DNA from: CAYSPU01 sp964432995
Lineage (GTDB): Bacteria; Verrucomicrobiota; Verrucomicrobiia; Limisphaerales; JAHDYP01
Direction: 5' to 3'
NCBI GenBank assembly: GCA_964432995.1
Contig: CAYSPU010000125.1
Location: 1-16,524 of the forward strand
Length of the DNA: 16,524 nucleotides
Shown: positions 1 to 8,893 of the stretch, one piece after another
Position numbering within the stretch: position 1 is the stretch's first letter
Layout of the letters: the number at the start of each line of letters is the position of its first letter
Translations under genes and position numbers: made by a program
The notes under the pieces: generated by a model
Told to the model about the DNA's origin: nothing
The model's input: the letters and a program-made list of their open reading frames with translations, nothing else
The model's database searches: none

Positions 1-714
1 CTGGCCGATCGGTGGGAGAAGACGGCCAAGGTCATCGAAGGAGTCACGCGGGAGACCCTCGAGCAATCGGCGGCGATGTATTTGGCGGAGAAGGCGGTGC
101 TGAAGAAGCACGGCGCCAACGCGATCACCATCGATTGCCTGGGCGGCTTTTACGGCGGGCACATTCACGCCTACCCGTGCCTCGGTTTCCACGAGTTGTC
201 CAACGAAGGCCTCATCGGCGCCTGCGAATGCGACGTGCGATCGACGGCGACGATGGTGGCGATGACCACGTTGACCCAGGGGCGGCCGGGGTACATCTCG
301 GATCCGGTGATCGACACGGCCAAGCGGCAGATCATCTATGCCCATTGCGTCGCCTCGAACCGGGTGTTCGGTCCGGGCGGCCCGGCGAATCCCTTCGAGA
401 TCCTGACGCATTCCGAGGATCGCCAGGGGGCATCGGTCCGCTCGATCTTTCCGCTCGGTTATCTGACCAGTTCTCTCGAAGTCTCGCGGGATCGAAAAGA
501 GATCCTGTTCCATCGCGCCAAGGCGGTGGCGAACGACCCCGACGATCGGGCTTGCCGGACGAAGCTGGGGGCGGAGCCGTTGGGCGACATCGAGAAGCTG
601 TTTGGCGCCTGGGACCAGTGGGGCTGGCACCGGGTCACCTACTACGGCGATCTCAAGGAGCCGGTCTGCGCGCTGGCGGAGGCGATTGGCTGGAAGGTTG
701 TGGAAGAAGCCTGA
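1..714 (+). CDS. L-fucose/L-arabinose isomerase-family protein, C-terminal part (5' truncated)
   Basis: The reading frame is open from base 1 and ends at TGA 712-714, so only about 237 C-terminal residues are visible; the true start lies upstream. An internal ATG at 76 is not the start, because coding similarity continues before it. The visible part resembles the FucI/AraA-like sugar isomerase family, cytoplasmic enzymes that interconvert an aldose and a ketose using a divalent metal. Family-like features are a GACECD motif (Glu at codon 76 and Asp at codon 78 of the visible part, candidate metal or catalytic acids), a following GRPGYISDP segment and a YAHC motif with a candidate metal-binding His. 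The substrate cannot be decided from the sequence; fucose, arabinose or another deoxy sugar are all possible. The next gene begins about 80 bases downstream and encodes an exported protein, so a shared pathway is not evident. Confidence 0.8.
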   Translation: MADRWEKTAKVIEGVTRETLEQSAAMYLAEKAVLKKHGANAITIDCLGGFYGGHIHAYPCLGFHELSNEGLIGACECDVRSTATMVAMTTLTQGRPGYISDPVIDTAKRQIIYAHCVASNRVFGPGGPANPFEILTHSEDRQGASVRSIFPLGYLTSSLEVSRDRKEILFHRAKAVANDPDDRACRTKLGAEPLGDIEKLFGAWDQWGWHRVTYYGDLKEPVCALAEAIGWKVVEEA

Positions 715-750
715 GTCGCCGCTGGCGGGATCCGTGCGGCCGGCCACCAG

Positions 751-779
751 TTGCGCCCAGTCCGCACAGGGCCTATGCT
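751..779 (+). promoter_or_regulatory. Possible sigma-70-type promoter before the giant secreted protein gene
   Basis: TTGCGC (751-756) and TATGCT (774-779) are separated by 17 bases and each matches 4 of 6 consensus positions. The implied transcript start at about 785-787 would leave a leader of only 2-10 bases, which is short. The match is weak and could be chance in an 80-base gap. Confidence 0.2.
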
Positions 780-785
780 CCGGCC

Positions 786-789
786 AGGA
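786..789 (+). promoter_or_regulatory. Ribosome binding site that decides the start at 795
   Basis: AGGA at 786-789 lies 5 bases before the ATG at 795. The other in-frame ATG at 789 overlaps this AGGA and would have no usable ribosome binding site. This favours 795 as the start. Confidence 0.45.
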
Positions 790-794
790 TGTTG

Positions 795-3700
795 ATGACG
801 CGCATCCGCCTCCTTGAGTTCAGCCTGCAAGTCTTCCTTCTGGGCCTGGCGTTGGCCGGCTTGCCGGAGTGGGGGGGCCGGGCCCGCGCCCAGAGCACCA
901 ACGACGTGCTGATCCATGAGCTCATGGTGCACCCGGGTGTGGGGGAATACGGGGACACCAACTACGTGGCCGAGGATACCCGGGCCGAGTTCATCGAGTT
1001 CTACAACCGTGGAACGGGGACCGTGCCGCTTGCCAACTGGCGGATCTCGAGCGGTGTCTCCTTTGTGTTTCCCGATGTGGCCTTGGCTCCGGGTGCCCAT
1101 TTGGTGGTGGCGGCAACGGAGGACGTCGACTGGTTCCGGGCGCACTACCGTTCCGATTATCCGGCGGTGGACCAGGCGACGGTCGTTGGCGGTTGGACGG
1201 GCACGCTGGCCAACAACGGCGAGGCGGTCGAACTCCAGGACGCGGCCGGGCGCACTGTCGATCGCCTCGAGTATGCAACCGAGGGCGACTGGGCGGAGCG
1301 GGCGACCGGCGATCCGTATCCGGGCCAACCGGAATGGTGGCGCGGGTGGAAGTGGACGACCGGCGCCGACGCCGGCGGCCGGAGCTTCGAGTTGGTGAAC
1401 TCTCGTCTTCCGGGTCGTTACGGGCAGAACTGGTCGTCAAGCCGCACCCCCGGCGGGACTCCCGGCGGTGCCAACTCGGTGGCGGCGTCGGATGTCGCCC
1501 CGCTGATCCTGGAAGTCCGGCACACACCCGCCATTCCGCGGTCGACCGACGAGGTGTGGGTTACCGCGCGTATCGTCGACGAGGAGGCCGCCAACCTCGT
1601 GGTGCACCTGCGTCATCGTCAGGACAGTTCCGCGAGTTTCGATTCCACTCTCATGCTGGATGACGGCCAGCAGGGCGACGGCGGCCCCGGCGATGGCCGG
1701 TATGGCGCCCGCTTGCCCGCCGCACCAGACCGCACCATCGTCGAGTTCTACGTCGAAGCCCAAGACGCGAGCGGGAAGACACGCACTTGGCCCGGCCCCG
1801 CCGCGGACCTGGAGGCGCAGGTGGTCAACGCCCTGTATCAAGTGGACGACGCCGTCTACGAGGGATCCCAGGCGGTCTACCGGCTGGTAATCCCCACGAA
1901 CGACTGGGCGAACTGGACCTACCTCATGGACTCCGTCAGCCGGGGCCAGTTCAGCGACGCCGAGATGAACGGTACGCTGATCCTCTCCGCTGGGATGGAT
2001 GCGGACATCCGCTATCGGGCGGCGGTGCGCAATCGGGGCGCCGGCACCCGGTCGGCCCGGCCCCACAACCTGCACGTGGCCATCCCCAATGACCATTCCT
2101 GGGACGGGCGCACCAAGTTCTCCCTCAACACGCGCACCGTGCACTCGCAGGTGGCGGGCAACGCGCTCTGGTCCCTGGCCGGCCTCCCCAACACCTACGG
2201 CGCGCCCGTGCAGGTTCGTGTCAACGGCACGAACCTGGCCCATGCCACGCCCACCGGCAGCACGGATTCCTTCCAGTTCGGTTCCTATTTCGCTTACGAA
2301 CCCTACAACCGCGAATGGTCGGACCGCCACTTGCCGCTCGACCCCAACGGGAACCTCTACGGCGCCGTCTGGTACCTCGATGGCGTTCGCCTGCAATACC
2401 CCGCCGACCTGCGGTATCTCGGCGAAGACCCCGCTGTCTACCGGATGCGCTATGGCCCCGACGGTCCGACCTCCGAGACCGGCTCCTACTTCAAGCAAAG
2501 CAACGTGGCTGCGGACGACTGGACCGACCTCATCCGCCTCACCCGCACGTTGAACGAAACCACCGACGCCGAGTATCTCGCGGCGGTGGAGTCCGTGGTC
2601 CACGTGGACGAGTGGCTGCGGTACTTCGCGGTCAACAGCCTCGGCGGGAACATGGAGACGACTCTGGCAACCGGCGCCGGCGACGACTACTCGCTCCACG
2701 GTGGCATGGCCGACCCGCGCTTCCTGCTTTTGACCCACGACCTCGACACCACGCTGGGGCAGGGCGACACCAGCCCCGACTACTCCCGCTCGGTCTTCCG
2801 CGCCGCCAACATCCCGGCGATCCGCCGCCTGCTGGAACACCCGGCCATCGCCCCGCGTTACTATGCGACTCTGCTGGAGCTGACCGACGGGGTCTTTCGA
2901 CCGGACGCAGCCGCGGCGGTGATCGATCAGTGGACTGGCGGTTGGGTGACCGAGGCCTACCGCTCGAGCATGAAGGACTTCGTCGCACGCCGCCGCGACG
3001 AGGTCCTGGCCCAGATCCCGCTGAGCCTCACCGTGTCGAATGCGCTCCCCATCAGCGGCGGCTACCCGGTGACCGCCGTCCCCGCGATCGGCTTGAGCGG
3101 CAGAGCCCACGCGGTGCGCACTCGCTCCGTTCGCGTCAACGCTGCTGCCGCCGAATGGACCGCCTGGTCCGCCACCTGGTCGGCGCCGGAGGTCTTCCTG
3201 AGTCCCGGCATCAACCGTCTCCTGATTCAGGCGCTCGATGACCAGGGAATCGAGATCGAGCGCACGACCCTCGACGTCTGGTACGACCGGGGGCAGGTCA
3301 CGGTCGTTCCCGGCGGCGAACTGGAGGCCGACACCCACTGGTCTGCCGCGACCGGCCCCTATCTCCTGGAAACGAACCTCACCGTTCCCCCCGGGCGAAC
3401 GTTGCAGATTGATCCCGGAACGACCGTCTACCTTCCCGCCAATGTTCAGCTTCTTGTCCGAGGGCGGCTGGACGCCCGTGGCACGCCGGGGCAGCGGATT
3501 CGGTTCACGCGTCCTCCGGGCAGCGGGGCGGATTGGGCCGGCATCCGCTTCGAGAACACGGCTGCTTCCAACCTGCTGACTTACGCCGACCTCGAGTTCG
3601 CGGCGGCGGGCACCGCAGTCGTGCAGGTCACCAATGCCCAGGTGGCGCTGGACCACATTACCATTGGCGGCAGCGCCACCACTGCGCTCGATTTCGCCCG

Positions 3701-6700
3701 GCCGCAGGCCACCGTTCGCCACTCGACGTTTGGCGATGTCGGGGCGCACCTTCTGATGCGCGTCGGGTCCCTGGCATCCGATGGCTGGCTTGAGGTCGAG
3801 GACAATGTGTTCGGAACCAGTGACGGCGGTCTCGACGTCGCGCGTTTTGAACGGTCCAGCGTGCGGGGGGGGCCGCTGCCGCGCTTGCGCCGGAACCTCT
3901 TTCTGGGCGGCTCGGGGAACCTGGTGAATGCCGCCGAGACGGATCTGCTGCTGGACGGGAATTACTTTCAGTTTGCGGGCGGCGGGGTGGAGAACGAGGA
4001 TCCGTGTGGCGCGGTGGTGACCAGTCCGGCCTCGGGCGCCGGCCCGACCAACCGAACCACCCAACACCTCGTCCTCACCCGCAATACATTCTTCGGGAAT
4101 GACCACGCCTGTGTGTTCCGCACCGGCGCCTATGCCGAGATCGCCCAGAGTGTTTTCGTCGGAAACCGCGGCGCCATCCGCTTTGACGTGCCGCAAGACC
4201 CGAGCGCGCTCCCGGCCCGCGGGGCGTTGATCGAGAACTGCCTGTTCTGGGAGAATCAGTCGGAGAACGCGGCTGTCGGGAGCGGCACTCTGCTGGCCGT
4301 CCAGAACCGGCGCGCCGACGGCGCCTCCCATGTCCACGTCCGCCACACGCTTCTCCCCGCGGACTTTCACGCGGGTGGCGAGGGCAACATCGAGGCCGAT
4401 CCGCGGCTGGTCCGTCCCACGGTCGAGCGCGCGGTGGTTGCCTCGTTGGCGCAGTTCGGCGCCGGCTGGGAAGGGATCGCCGGCCTCGATACCATGGCGG
4501 AGGCGGGTTTCCTTCCCGACCTGCGGCTGGCGCCCGAGTCTCCAGCCCGGGGAGCCGGCGAGAACGGTGTCGACCTCGGAAGCCAGGTCGGCTCGGGGGT
4601 TTCGATCCAGGCGGTGGTGCCGGACCCGACCGCGCGCACCAGTCTCGAGTTGTCCGTGGGCGGGGTGGAGGTGGCCGGATTTCGGTACCGTCTCGTCAGC
4701 AGTGGATTCACCAATGCCTGGAGCGGCGAACAAGCACCGCGCCGGAGTGTCCAGTCCATCCAATGTGAGGCGTCCACGGCAACAGTCGTTGCGCCGGGCC
4801 ACGGTCTTGCCGCCGGTGACCTGGTGGAGATTCGCGGCGCGGAGCAGGTTGCCTATGACGGCGTGTTTGCGGTGCAGCAGGTCCTTTCCCCGGATGCCTT
4901 TGCCGTCTCTGTGCCGGGCAGTCCCTCCGCCGAGAGTGGGGCGGTGGACATCTGGTGTCAGGGACGGCGGGTGATCCGGTTGTCGGCACTCACCGCCGGG
5001 GAGTATCGGCTGGAGGCGATCGGCCGGGACACGACGGGCGTTTGGCAGGATGACTCTTCGCCAACGGCGCGGGAGTGGGCGGTCGACCCACATGCCCGTC
5101 GCGGCGTGCGTCTGCACGAGGTGCTGGCGCAGAACACAACGGCGGTTCCCGCCTACGAGACCTACCCGGACCTTGTCGAGTTGCACCACGAGGGCACGGA
5201 GCCGGTGGATCTTGGCGGGATGGGGCTTACGGATGACGCGGCGGATCCGTACCGGTTCCAGTTCCCCGCCGGGACAATGGTATTGCCCGATGCTTACCTC
5301 GTGCTCTACGGAGACAGCGCCTTCACCCAGCCCGGGCTCCACCTCGGGTTTGGTTTGAATCGCACCGGCGACCGGCTGTTGCTGTTCGCCAGTCCGGCTG
5401 AGGGCGGCGGCCTGGTCGATAGCGTTTCATTCGGCTTGCAGGTTCGGGATCTGTCCCTGGGCCGGCGCGACGACGGTTCGTGGGTCCTGTGCCAACCCAC
5501 GTTCGGGGCCGCCAATGTGCCGCAAGACCTCGGTTCCTTCTGGCAACTGCGCCTGAACGAGTGGCTCGCCCGTGGTTTGGCCGTCGCTGCGGATGACTTC
5601 CTCGAGCTCTACAATCCGGAGCCGCTGCCGGTGGCCTTGGAGGATCTCTACCTGACGGATCACCCGCCAACGTGGCCGCTCCGTCACCGCATCGCCCCGC
5701 TCAGCTTCATCCCCGCTCAGGGGCATGCCTTGTTCGTCGCCGACGGCCAAACGAACGCCGGGCCGGACCACGTGAGCTTCGCCCTCGCGGCCGACGGCGG
5801 GATGCTCGGCCTCTTCGCGCCCGACGGCCGGAGGATCGACGCCGTCATCTATGGTCCGCAGCGGACCGATGTTTCCGAGGGGCGAAGCCCCAGCGGTTCT
5901 CCGCGGATCGTCACCTTTGACTCGCCGTCACCCGGCGGAGCCAACGCCGTGACGATGGTCGACACCAACGTCGTCACGATCACCCACGATCTGGTTTCCA
6001 TGACCAACGTGTGGCGGTATTACGAAGCGGGTGATCCGGGGCCGGGATGGGCGGACCCGGATTTTGCGGACGGCGCCTGGCCATCCGGCCGCGCCCTCCT
6101 CGGCGACGAGGACGAGGCACTGCCGGCTCCGATCCACACTCCGCTCACGCTCGGCCAATGGACCTACTACTTCCGAACGCCATTCGAGTTCCCGACGAAC
6201 CCCGCCGGATTCCATCTGCTGGCCGAGACGGTGATCGACGACGGGGCGGTCATCCATCTGAACGGGCACCCCATCAACTGGCGGTCCGTGCCGACCAACT
6301 GGACGCACACGACCGCGGCGTCGGCGACGGTGGGCGACGCCGACCTCGAGGGGCCCTTTGAGCTTCCGGCAGACGGCTTGGTTGTGGGCACCAACCTGCT
6401 CGCGGTCGAAGTGCACCAGGTCAACCTGGGAAGCAGCGACGTGGTGTTCGGTTTGCGTCTGAGGGCAACCCGCACCGTCACCAACCAACCGCCGGGTGTG
6501 GCCGACATCGCCTTGAACGAGATCTGTGCCCACAACGTTTCTCCCCACGACTTCGCGCCGGCGCCGCCGGACTGGATCGAGCTCTACAACCGTGGCAGCA
6601 ACCGCGTGGACCTGGCCGGGCTCAGTCTGAGCGACGACCTGGCCGAGCCCCGGCGTTTCGTCTTTCCCGAGGGAGCGGCGGTGGCGCCGCACGGTTATCT

Positions 6701-8813
6701 GGTCATCACCTGCGATGGTGAACGTCCGGCATCGGCGACGAACACCGGCTTCGGGTTGGCAGCCAAGGGGGGAAACGTGTTTCTCGCCGACCGAGTTGCG
6801 GCGGGCGGTCAGCCGTTGGACACTCTGGCCTACGGCTGGCAACTCGCCGGTTTCACCCTCGGTCGCAGCCTCGACGGCTCCGGCTCCTGGACCCTCACCC
6901 GACCCACCCCCGGGACCACCAACAGCCCCGCCACCACCGGCGATCCTTCCCTCGTCCGCATCAACGAATGGATGGCCGACCCCGACGGCGGCGACGACTG
7001 GCTCGAGCTCTTCAACCCGGGCGTGCTGCCCGTCGACCTCAGTGGCTTCTCCTTGTCCGACGACCCGGGCCGGCCGGCACTCTCGCCCCTCCGCATCCGG
7101 TCGTTCCTTGGGGTTGGGGCCGACGCTTTCGTCCAGCTCATCGCCGACGGTTCGCCCTCCGAGGGCTTCGATCACCTCAGTTTCAGACTCGCCGGTTCCG
7201 GAGAGAGCGTGTGGCTCAATGCCCCAAGCGGCATGGCCGTCGATTCGGTCAGCTTCGGTCTCCAGACCGAGGGCGTTTCCGAAGGCCGCCTCCCCGATGG
7301 CGCGAGCGGCGCCGTTCGGTTCCCGGGCAATGCCACGCCGGGGGAGAGCAACTACCTCCCGTTGCCGGGCATTGTCGTGAACGAGGTGCTCAGCCACACC
7401 GACCCGCCGTTCGAGGACGCCATCGAACTCGCCAACACCTCGGATCAGGACGCGCCGGTTGGCGGCTGGTACCTCAGCAATGCCCAAACCGAGCCGCGGA
7501 AGTATCGCGTTCCGGACGGCACGTCGATTCCGGCCCGCGGCTATGGCGTCTTCTATGAGGCCCAGTTCAACGGCGGCCCGGGTTCGCAAGTCCCCTTCAC
7601 GCTGAACGCGGCCCACGGCGACCAGGTCTGGCTCTCGGCGACGGACGCGGCGGGCAACCTGACCGGCTATCGAGCCGTGGTCGCCTTCGGGGCTGCGGCC
7701 AACGGCGTCTCCTTCGGTCGCCACGCCACCAGCCTCGGCGTCGATTTCGTCCCTCTCGCCTCTCCCACTTTCGGCGCCGACGCGCCGGCCACCGTCGAGC
7801 AGTTTCGCCAAGGCACCGGTGCCGCCAACGCTTCCCCGGTCATCGGCCCGATTGTCCTCCACGAAATCCATTGCGAACCCCTCCGCCTCCTGGCGAACGA
7901 GGACAACACCATCGACGAGTTCATCGAGTTCTGCAACGCGTCGACGGCGCCCGTGCCGCTCTTTGATCCCGATTTCCCTGCGAACACCTGGCGCCTCGGC
8001 GGCGCCGTCAGCTACCAGTTCCCGGCCGGTTGGGTCCTGGCGGGCAACGCCTACGCGCTGGTCGTGCCATTCGATCCGGTGTCCGATGCCGCGGCGCTGG
8101 CGGCCTTCCGCAACCGATTCGGAGTCCCGGCCGGCGTGCCGGTCTTTGGCCCGCTCCGCGGCAAGCTTGGCAATGTCGGCGAGACCATCCGCCTGTATCG
8201 GCCGGACACCCCGCAGGCCCCGCCGCACCCGGACGCCGGCTTCGTTCCTTACATCCTGGTCGATCAAGTGCGGTATGGCACGTCGGTTCCCTGGCCCGCC
8301 AACGTCAGCGGCACGGGCAACTCCCTCCAACGCCTCGCCTCCACTCTTTACGGAAACGAACCCCTCCACTGGATGGGGGCCCCACCCACCCCCGGCCGCG
8401 CCAACGGATTCGACTCCGACGACGCCAACGGCGACGGCTTGCCGGACGCCTGGCAAATCCAGTTCTTCGGCCAGGAATTCGCCACCAAGCCGGAGGCGGT
8501 TCCCGGCGCCGACCCCGATCACGACGGCATGAGCAACCTCCAGGAACACCTCGGCAACACCAGCCCGATCGACCCGGCGAGTGTCCTGATGCTCGTCGCC
8601 CAGTCTGGGGACGCCGGCCAGACCATCCTCGCCTTCACGACCGCCGCCGCCCTGAGCTACACGATTCAACAGCGCGATTCCCTGAACGACGGCGCGTGGT
8701 CGAAGCTGGCCGATGTCCCCGTGCAGTCTGCCGCCACTCGCGTCGAAGTCACCGATACGCACCTCGGAGCGACTGCACGCTTCTACCGCGTCGTCACTCC
8801 CATCCAGCCGTGA
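795..8813 (+). CDS. Giant secreted CotH kinase-like / beta-helix / multi-lamin-tail-domain protein
   Basis: This is a 2672-residue exported protein. The frame is open from base 12, but that stretch is a shadow of the isomerase gene; ATG 795 (or 789) begins a clear signal peptide (MTRIR, a hydrophobic core, probable cleavage ARA|QS after residue 32). Domains by eye, approximate residues: LTD1 36-230; Ig-like spacer 235-340; CotH kinase-like 361-743, with a DLD motif at 649-651 followed by TTLG; right-handed beta-helix 836-1256, opening with a PGRTLQIDPGTTVYLP-type cap; post-helix domain 1260-1430 with an FCCH-like insertion at about 1320-1391; LTD2 1436-1576; LTD3 1585-1719; galactose-binding-like jelly roll 1721-1894; LTD4 1902-2046; LTD5 2052-2189; LTD6 2192-2329; LTD7 2352-2536; thrombospondin-3-like calcium segment 2539-2596 (DANGDGLPD, DPDHDGMSN); and a C-terminal domain ending ARFYRVV. 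LTDs show NEW/NEI/NEV openings and WIELYN/WLELFN-like strands. CotH proteins are atypical kinases; activity here is untested. It is likely extracellular or surface-bound. No PEP-CTERM or LPXTG anchor is visible. Confidence 0.88.
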   Translation: MTRIRLLEFSLQVFLLGLALAGLPEWGGRARAQSTNDVLIHELMVHPGVGEYGDTNYVAEDTRAEFIEFYNRGTGTVPLANWRISSGVSFVFPDVALAPGAHLVVAATEDVDWFRAHYRSDYPAVDQATVVGGWTGTLANNGEAVELQDAAGRTVDRLEYATEGDWAERATGDPYPGQPEWWRGWKWTTGADAGGRSFELVNSRLPGRYGQNWSSSRTPGGTPGGANSVAASDVAPLILEVRHTPAIPRSTDEVWVTARIVDEEAANLVVHLRHRQDSSASFDSTLMLDDGQQGDGGPGDGRYGARLPAAPDRTIVEFYVEAQDASGKTRTWPGPAADLEAQVVNALYQVDDAVYEGSQAVYRLVIPTNDWANWTYLMDSVSRGQFSDAEMNGTLILSAGMDADIRYRAAVRNRGAGTRSARPHNLHVAIPNDHSWDGRTKFSLNTRTVHSQVAGNALWSLAGLPNTYGAPVQVRVNGTNLAHATPTGSTDSFQFGSYFAYEPYNREWSDRHLPLDPNGNLYGAVWYLDGVRLQYPADLRYLGEDPAVYRMRYGPDGPTSETGSYFKQSNVAADDWTDLIRLTRTLNETTDAEYLAAVESVVHVDEWLRYFAVNSLGGNMETTLATGAGDDYSLHGGMADPRFLLLTHDLDTTLGQGDTSPDYSRSVFRAANIPAIRRLLEHPAIAPRYYATLLELTDGVFRPDAAAAVIDQWTGGWVTEAYRSSMKDFVARRRDEVLAQIPLSLTVSNALPISGGYPVTAVPAIGLSGRAHAVRTRSVRVNAAAAEWTAWSATWSAPEVFLSPGINRLLIQALDDQGIEIERTTLDVWYDRGQVTVVPGGELEADTHWSAATGPYLLETNLTVPPGRTLQIDPGTTVYLPANVQLLVRGRLDARGTPGQRIRFTRPPGSGADWAGIRFENTAASNLLTYADLEFAAAGTAVVQVTNAQVALDHITIGGSATTALDFARPQATVRHSTFGDVGAHLLMRVGSLASDGWLEVEDNVFGTSDGGLDVARFERSSVRGGPLPRLRRNLFLGGSGNLVNAAETDLLLDGNYFQFAGGGVENEDPCGAVVTSPASGAGPTNRTTQHLVLTRNTFFGNDHACVFRTGAYAEIAQSVFVGNRGAIRFDVPQDPSALPARGALIENCLFWENQSENAAVGSGTLLAVQNRRADGASHVHVRHTLLPADFHAGGEGNIEADPRLVRPTVERAVVASLAQFGAGWEGIAGLDTMAEAGFLPDLRLAPESPARGAGENGVDLGSQVGSGVSIQAVVPDPTARTSLELSVGGVEVAGFRYRLVSSGFTNAWSGEQAPRRSVQSIQCEASTATVVAPGHGLAAGDLVEIRGAEQVAYDGVFAVQQVLSPDAFAVSVPGSPSAESGAVDIWCQGRRVIRLSALTAGEYRLEAIGRDTTGVWQDDSSPTAREWAVDPHARRGVRLHEVLAQNTTAVPAYETYPDLVELHHEGTEPVDLGGMGLTDDAADPYRFQFPAGTMVLPDAYLVLYGDSAFTQPGLHLGFGLNRTGDRLLLFASPAEGGGLVDSVSFGLQVRDLSLGRRDDGSWVLCQPTFGAANVPQDLGSFWQLRLNEWLARGLAVAADDFLELYNPEPLPVALEDLYLTDHPPTWPLRHRIAPLSFIPAQGHALFVADGQTNAGPDHVSFALAADGGMLGLFAPDGRRIDAVIYGPQRTDVSEGRSPSGSPRIVTFDSPSPGGANAVTMVDTNVVTITHDLVSMTNVWRYYEAGDPGPGWADPDFADGAWPSGRALLGDEDEALPAPIHTPLTLGQWTYYFRTPFEFPTNPAGFHLLAETVIDDGAVIHLNGHPINWRSVPTNWTHTTAASATVGDADLEGPFELPADGLVVGTNLLAVEVHQVNLGSSDVVFGLRLRATRTVTNQPPGVADIALNEICAHNVSPHDFAPAPPDWIELYNRGSNRVDLAGLSLSDDLAEPRRFVFPEGAAVAPHGYLVITCDGERPASATNTGFGLAAKGGNVFLADRVAAGGQPLDTLAYGWQLAGFTLGRSLDGSGSWTLTRPTPGTTNSPATTGDPSLVRINEWMADPDGGDDWLELFNPGVLPVDLSGFSLSDDPGRPALSPLRIRSFLGVGADAFVQLIADGSPSEGFDHLSFRLAGSGESVWLNAPSGMAVDSVSFGLQTEGVSEGRLPDGASGAVRFPGNATPGESNYLPLPGIVVNEVLSHTDPPFEDAIELANTSDQDAPVGGWYLSNAQTEPRKYRVPDGTSIPARGYGVFYEAQFNGGPGSQVPFTLNAAHGDQVWLSATDAAGNLTGYRAVVAFGAAANGVSFGRHATSLGVDFVPLASPTFGADAPATVEQFRQGTGAANASPVIGPIVLHEIHCEPLRLLANEDNTIDEFIEFCNASTAPVPLFDPDFPANTWRLGGAVSYQFPAGWVLAGNAYALVVPFDPVSDAAALAAFRNRFGVPAGVPVFGPLRGKLGNVGETIRLYRPDTPQAPPHPDAGFVPYILVDQVRYGTSVPWPANVSGTGNSLQRLASTLYGNEPLHWMGAPPTPGRANGFDSDDANGDGLPDAWQIQFFGQEFATKPEAVPGADPDHDGMSNLQEHLGNTSPIDPASVLMLVAQSGDAGQTILAFTTAAALSYTIQQRDSLNDGAWSKLADVPVQSAATRVEVTDTHLGATARFYRVVTPIQP

Positions 8814-8893
8814 TCCCACTCCTCCTGAAAAGCGGGGCGACCTCTCCGCGGACGGCGCAAGGTGCTGTCTCCCGACCACCCGCCACCGGCCCG

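Noticed and set aside
12..788. Upstream extension of the giant protein's frame to an ATG at 12
   Set aside because: It overlaps the isomerase frame, whose translation has clear family motifs, while this one is Arg/Gly-rich nonsense. A signal peptide starts cleanly at 795.
1437..5342. 1301-codon minus-strand open frame
   Set aside because: It is antisense to the giant gene in GC-rich DNA. Its composition is low-information, it has no recognisable motif, and the plus-strand frame has clear domains.
5928..8879. 983-codon minus-strand open frame
   Set aside because: It is an antisense shadow of the LTD-rich region, with Arg/Gly/Val-rich composition and no domains.
8030..8893. Upstream extension of the second exported protein's frame
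   Set aside because: Most of it overlaps the LTD7 and C-terminal part of the preceding gene and reads as Arg/Pro-rich shadow sequence.
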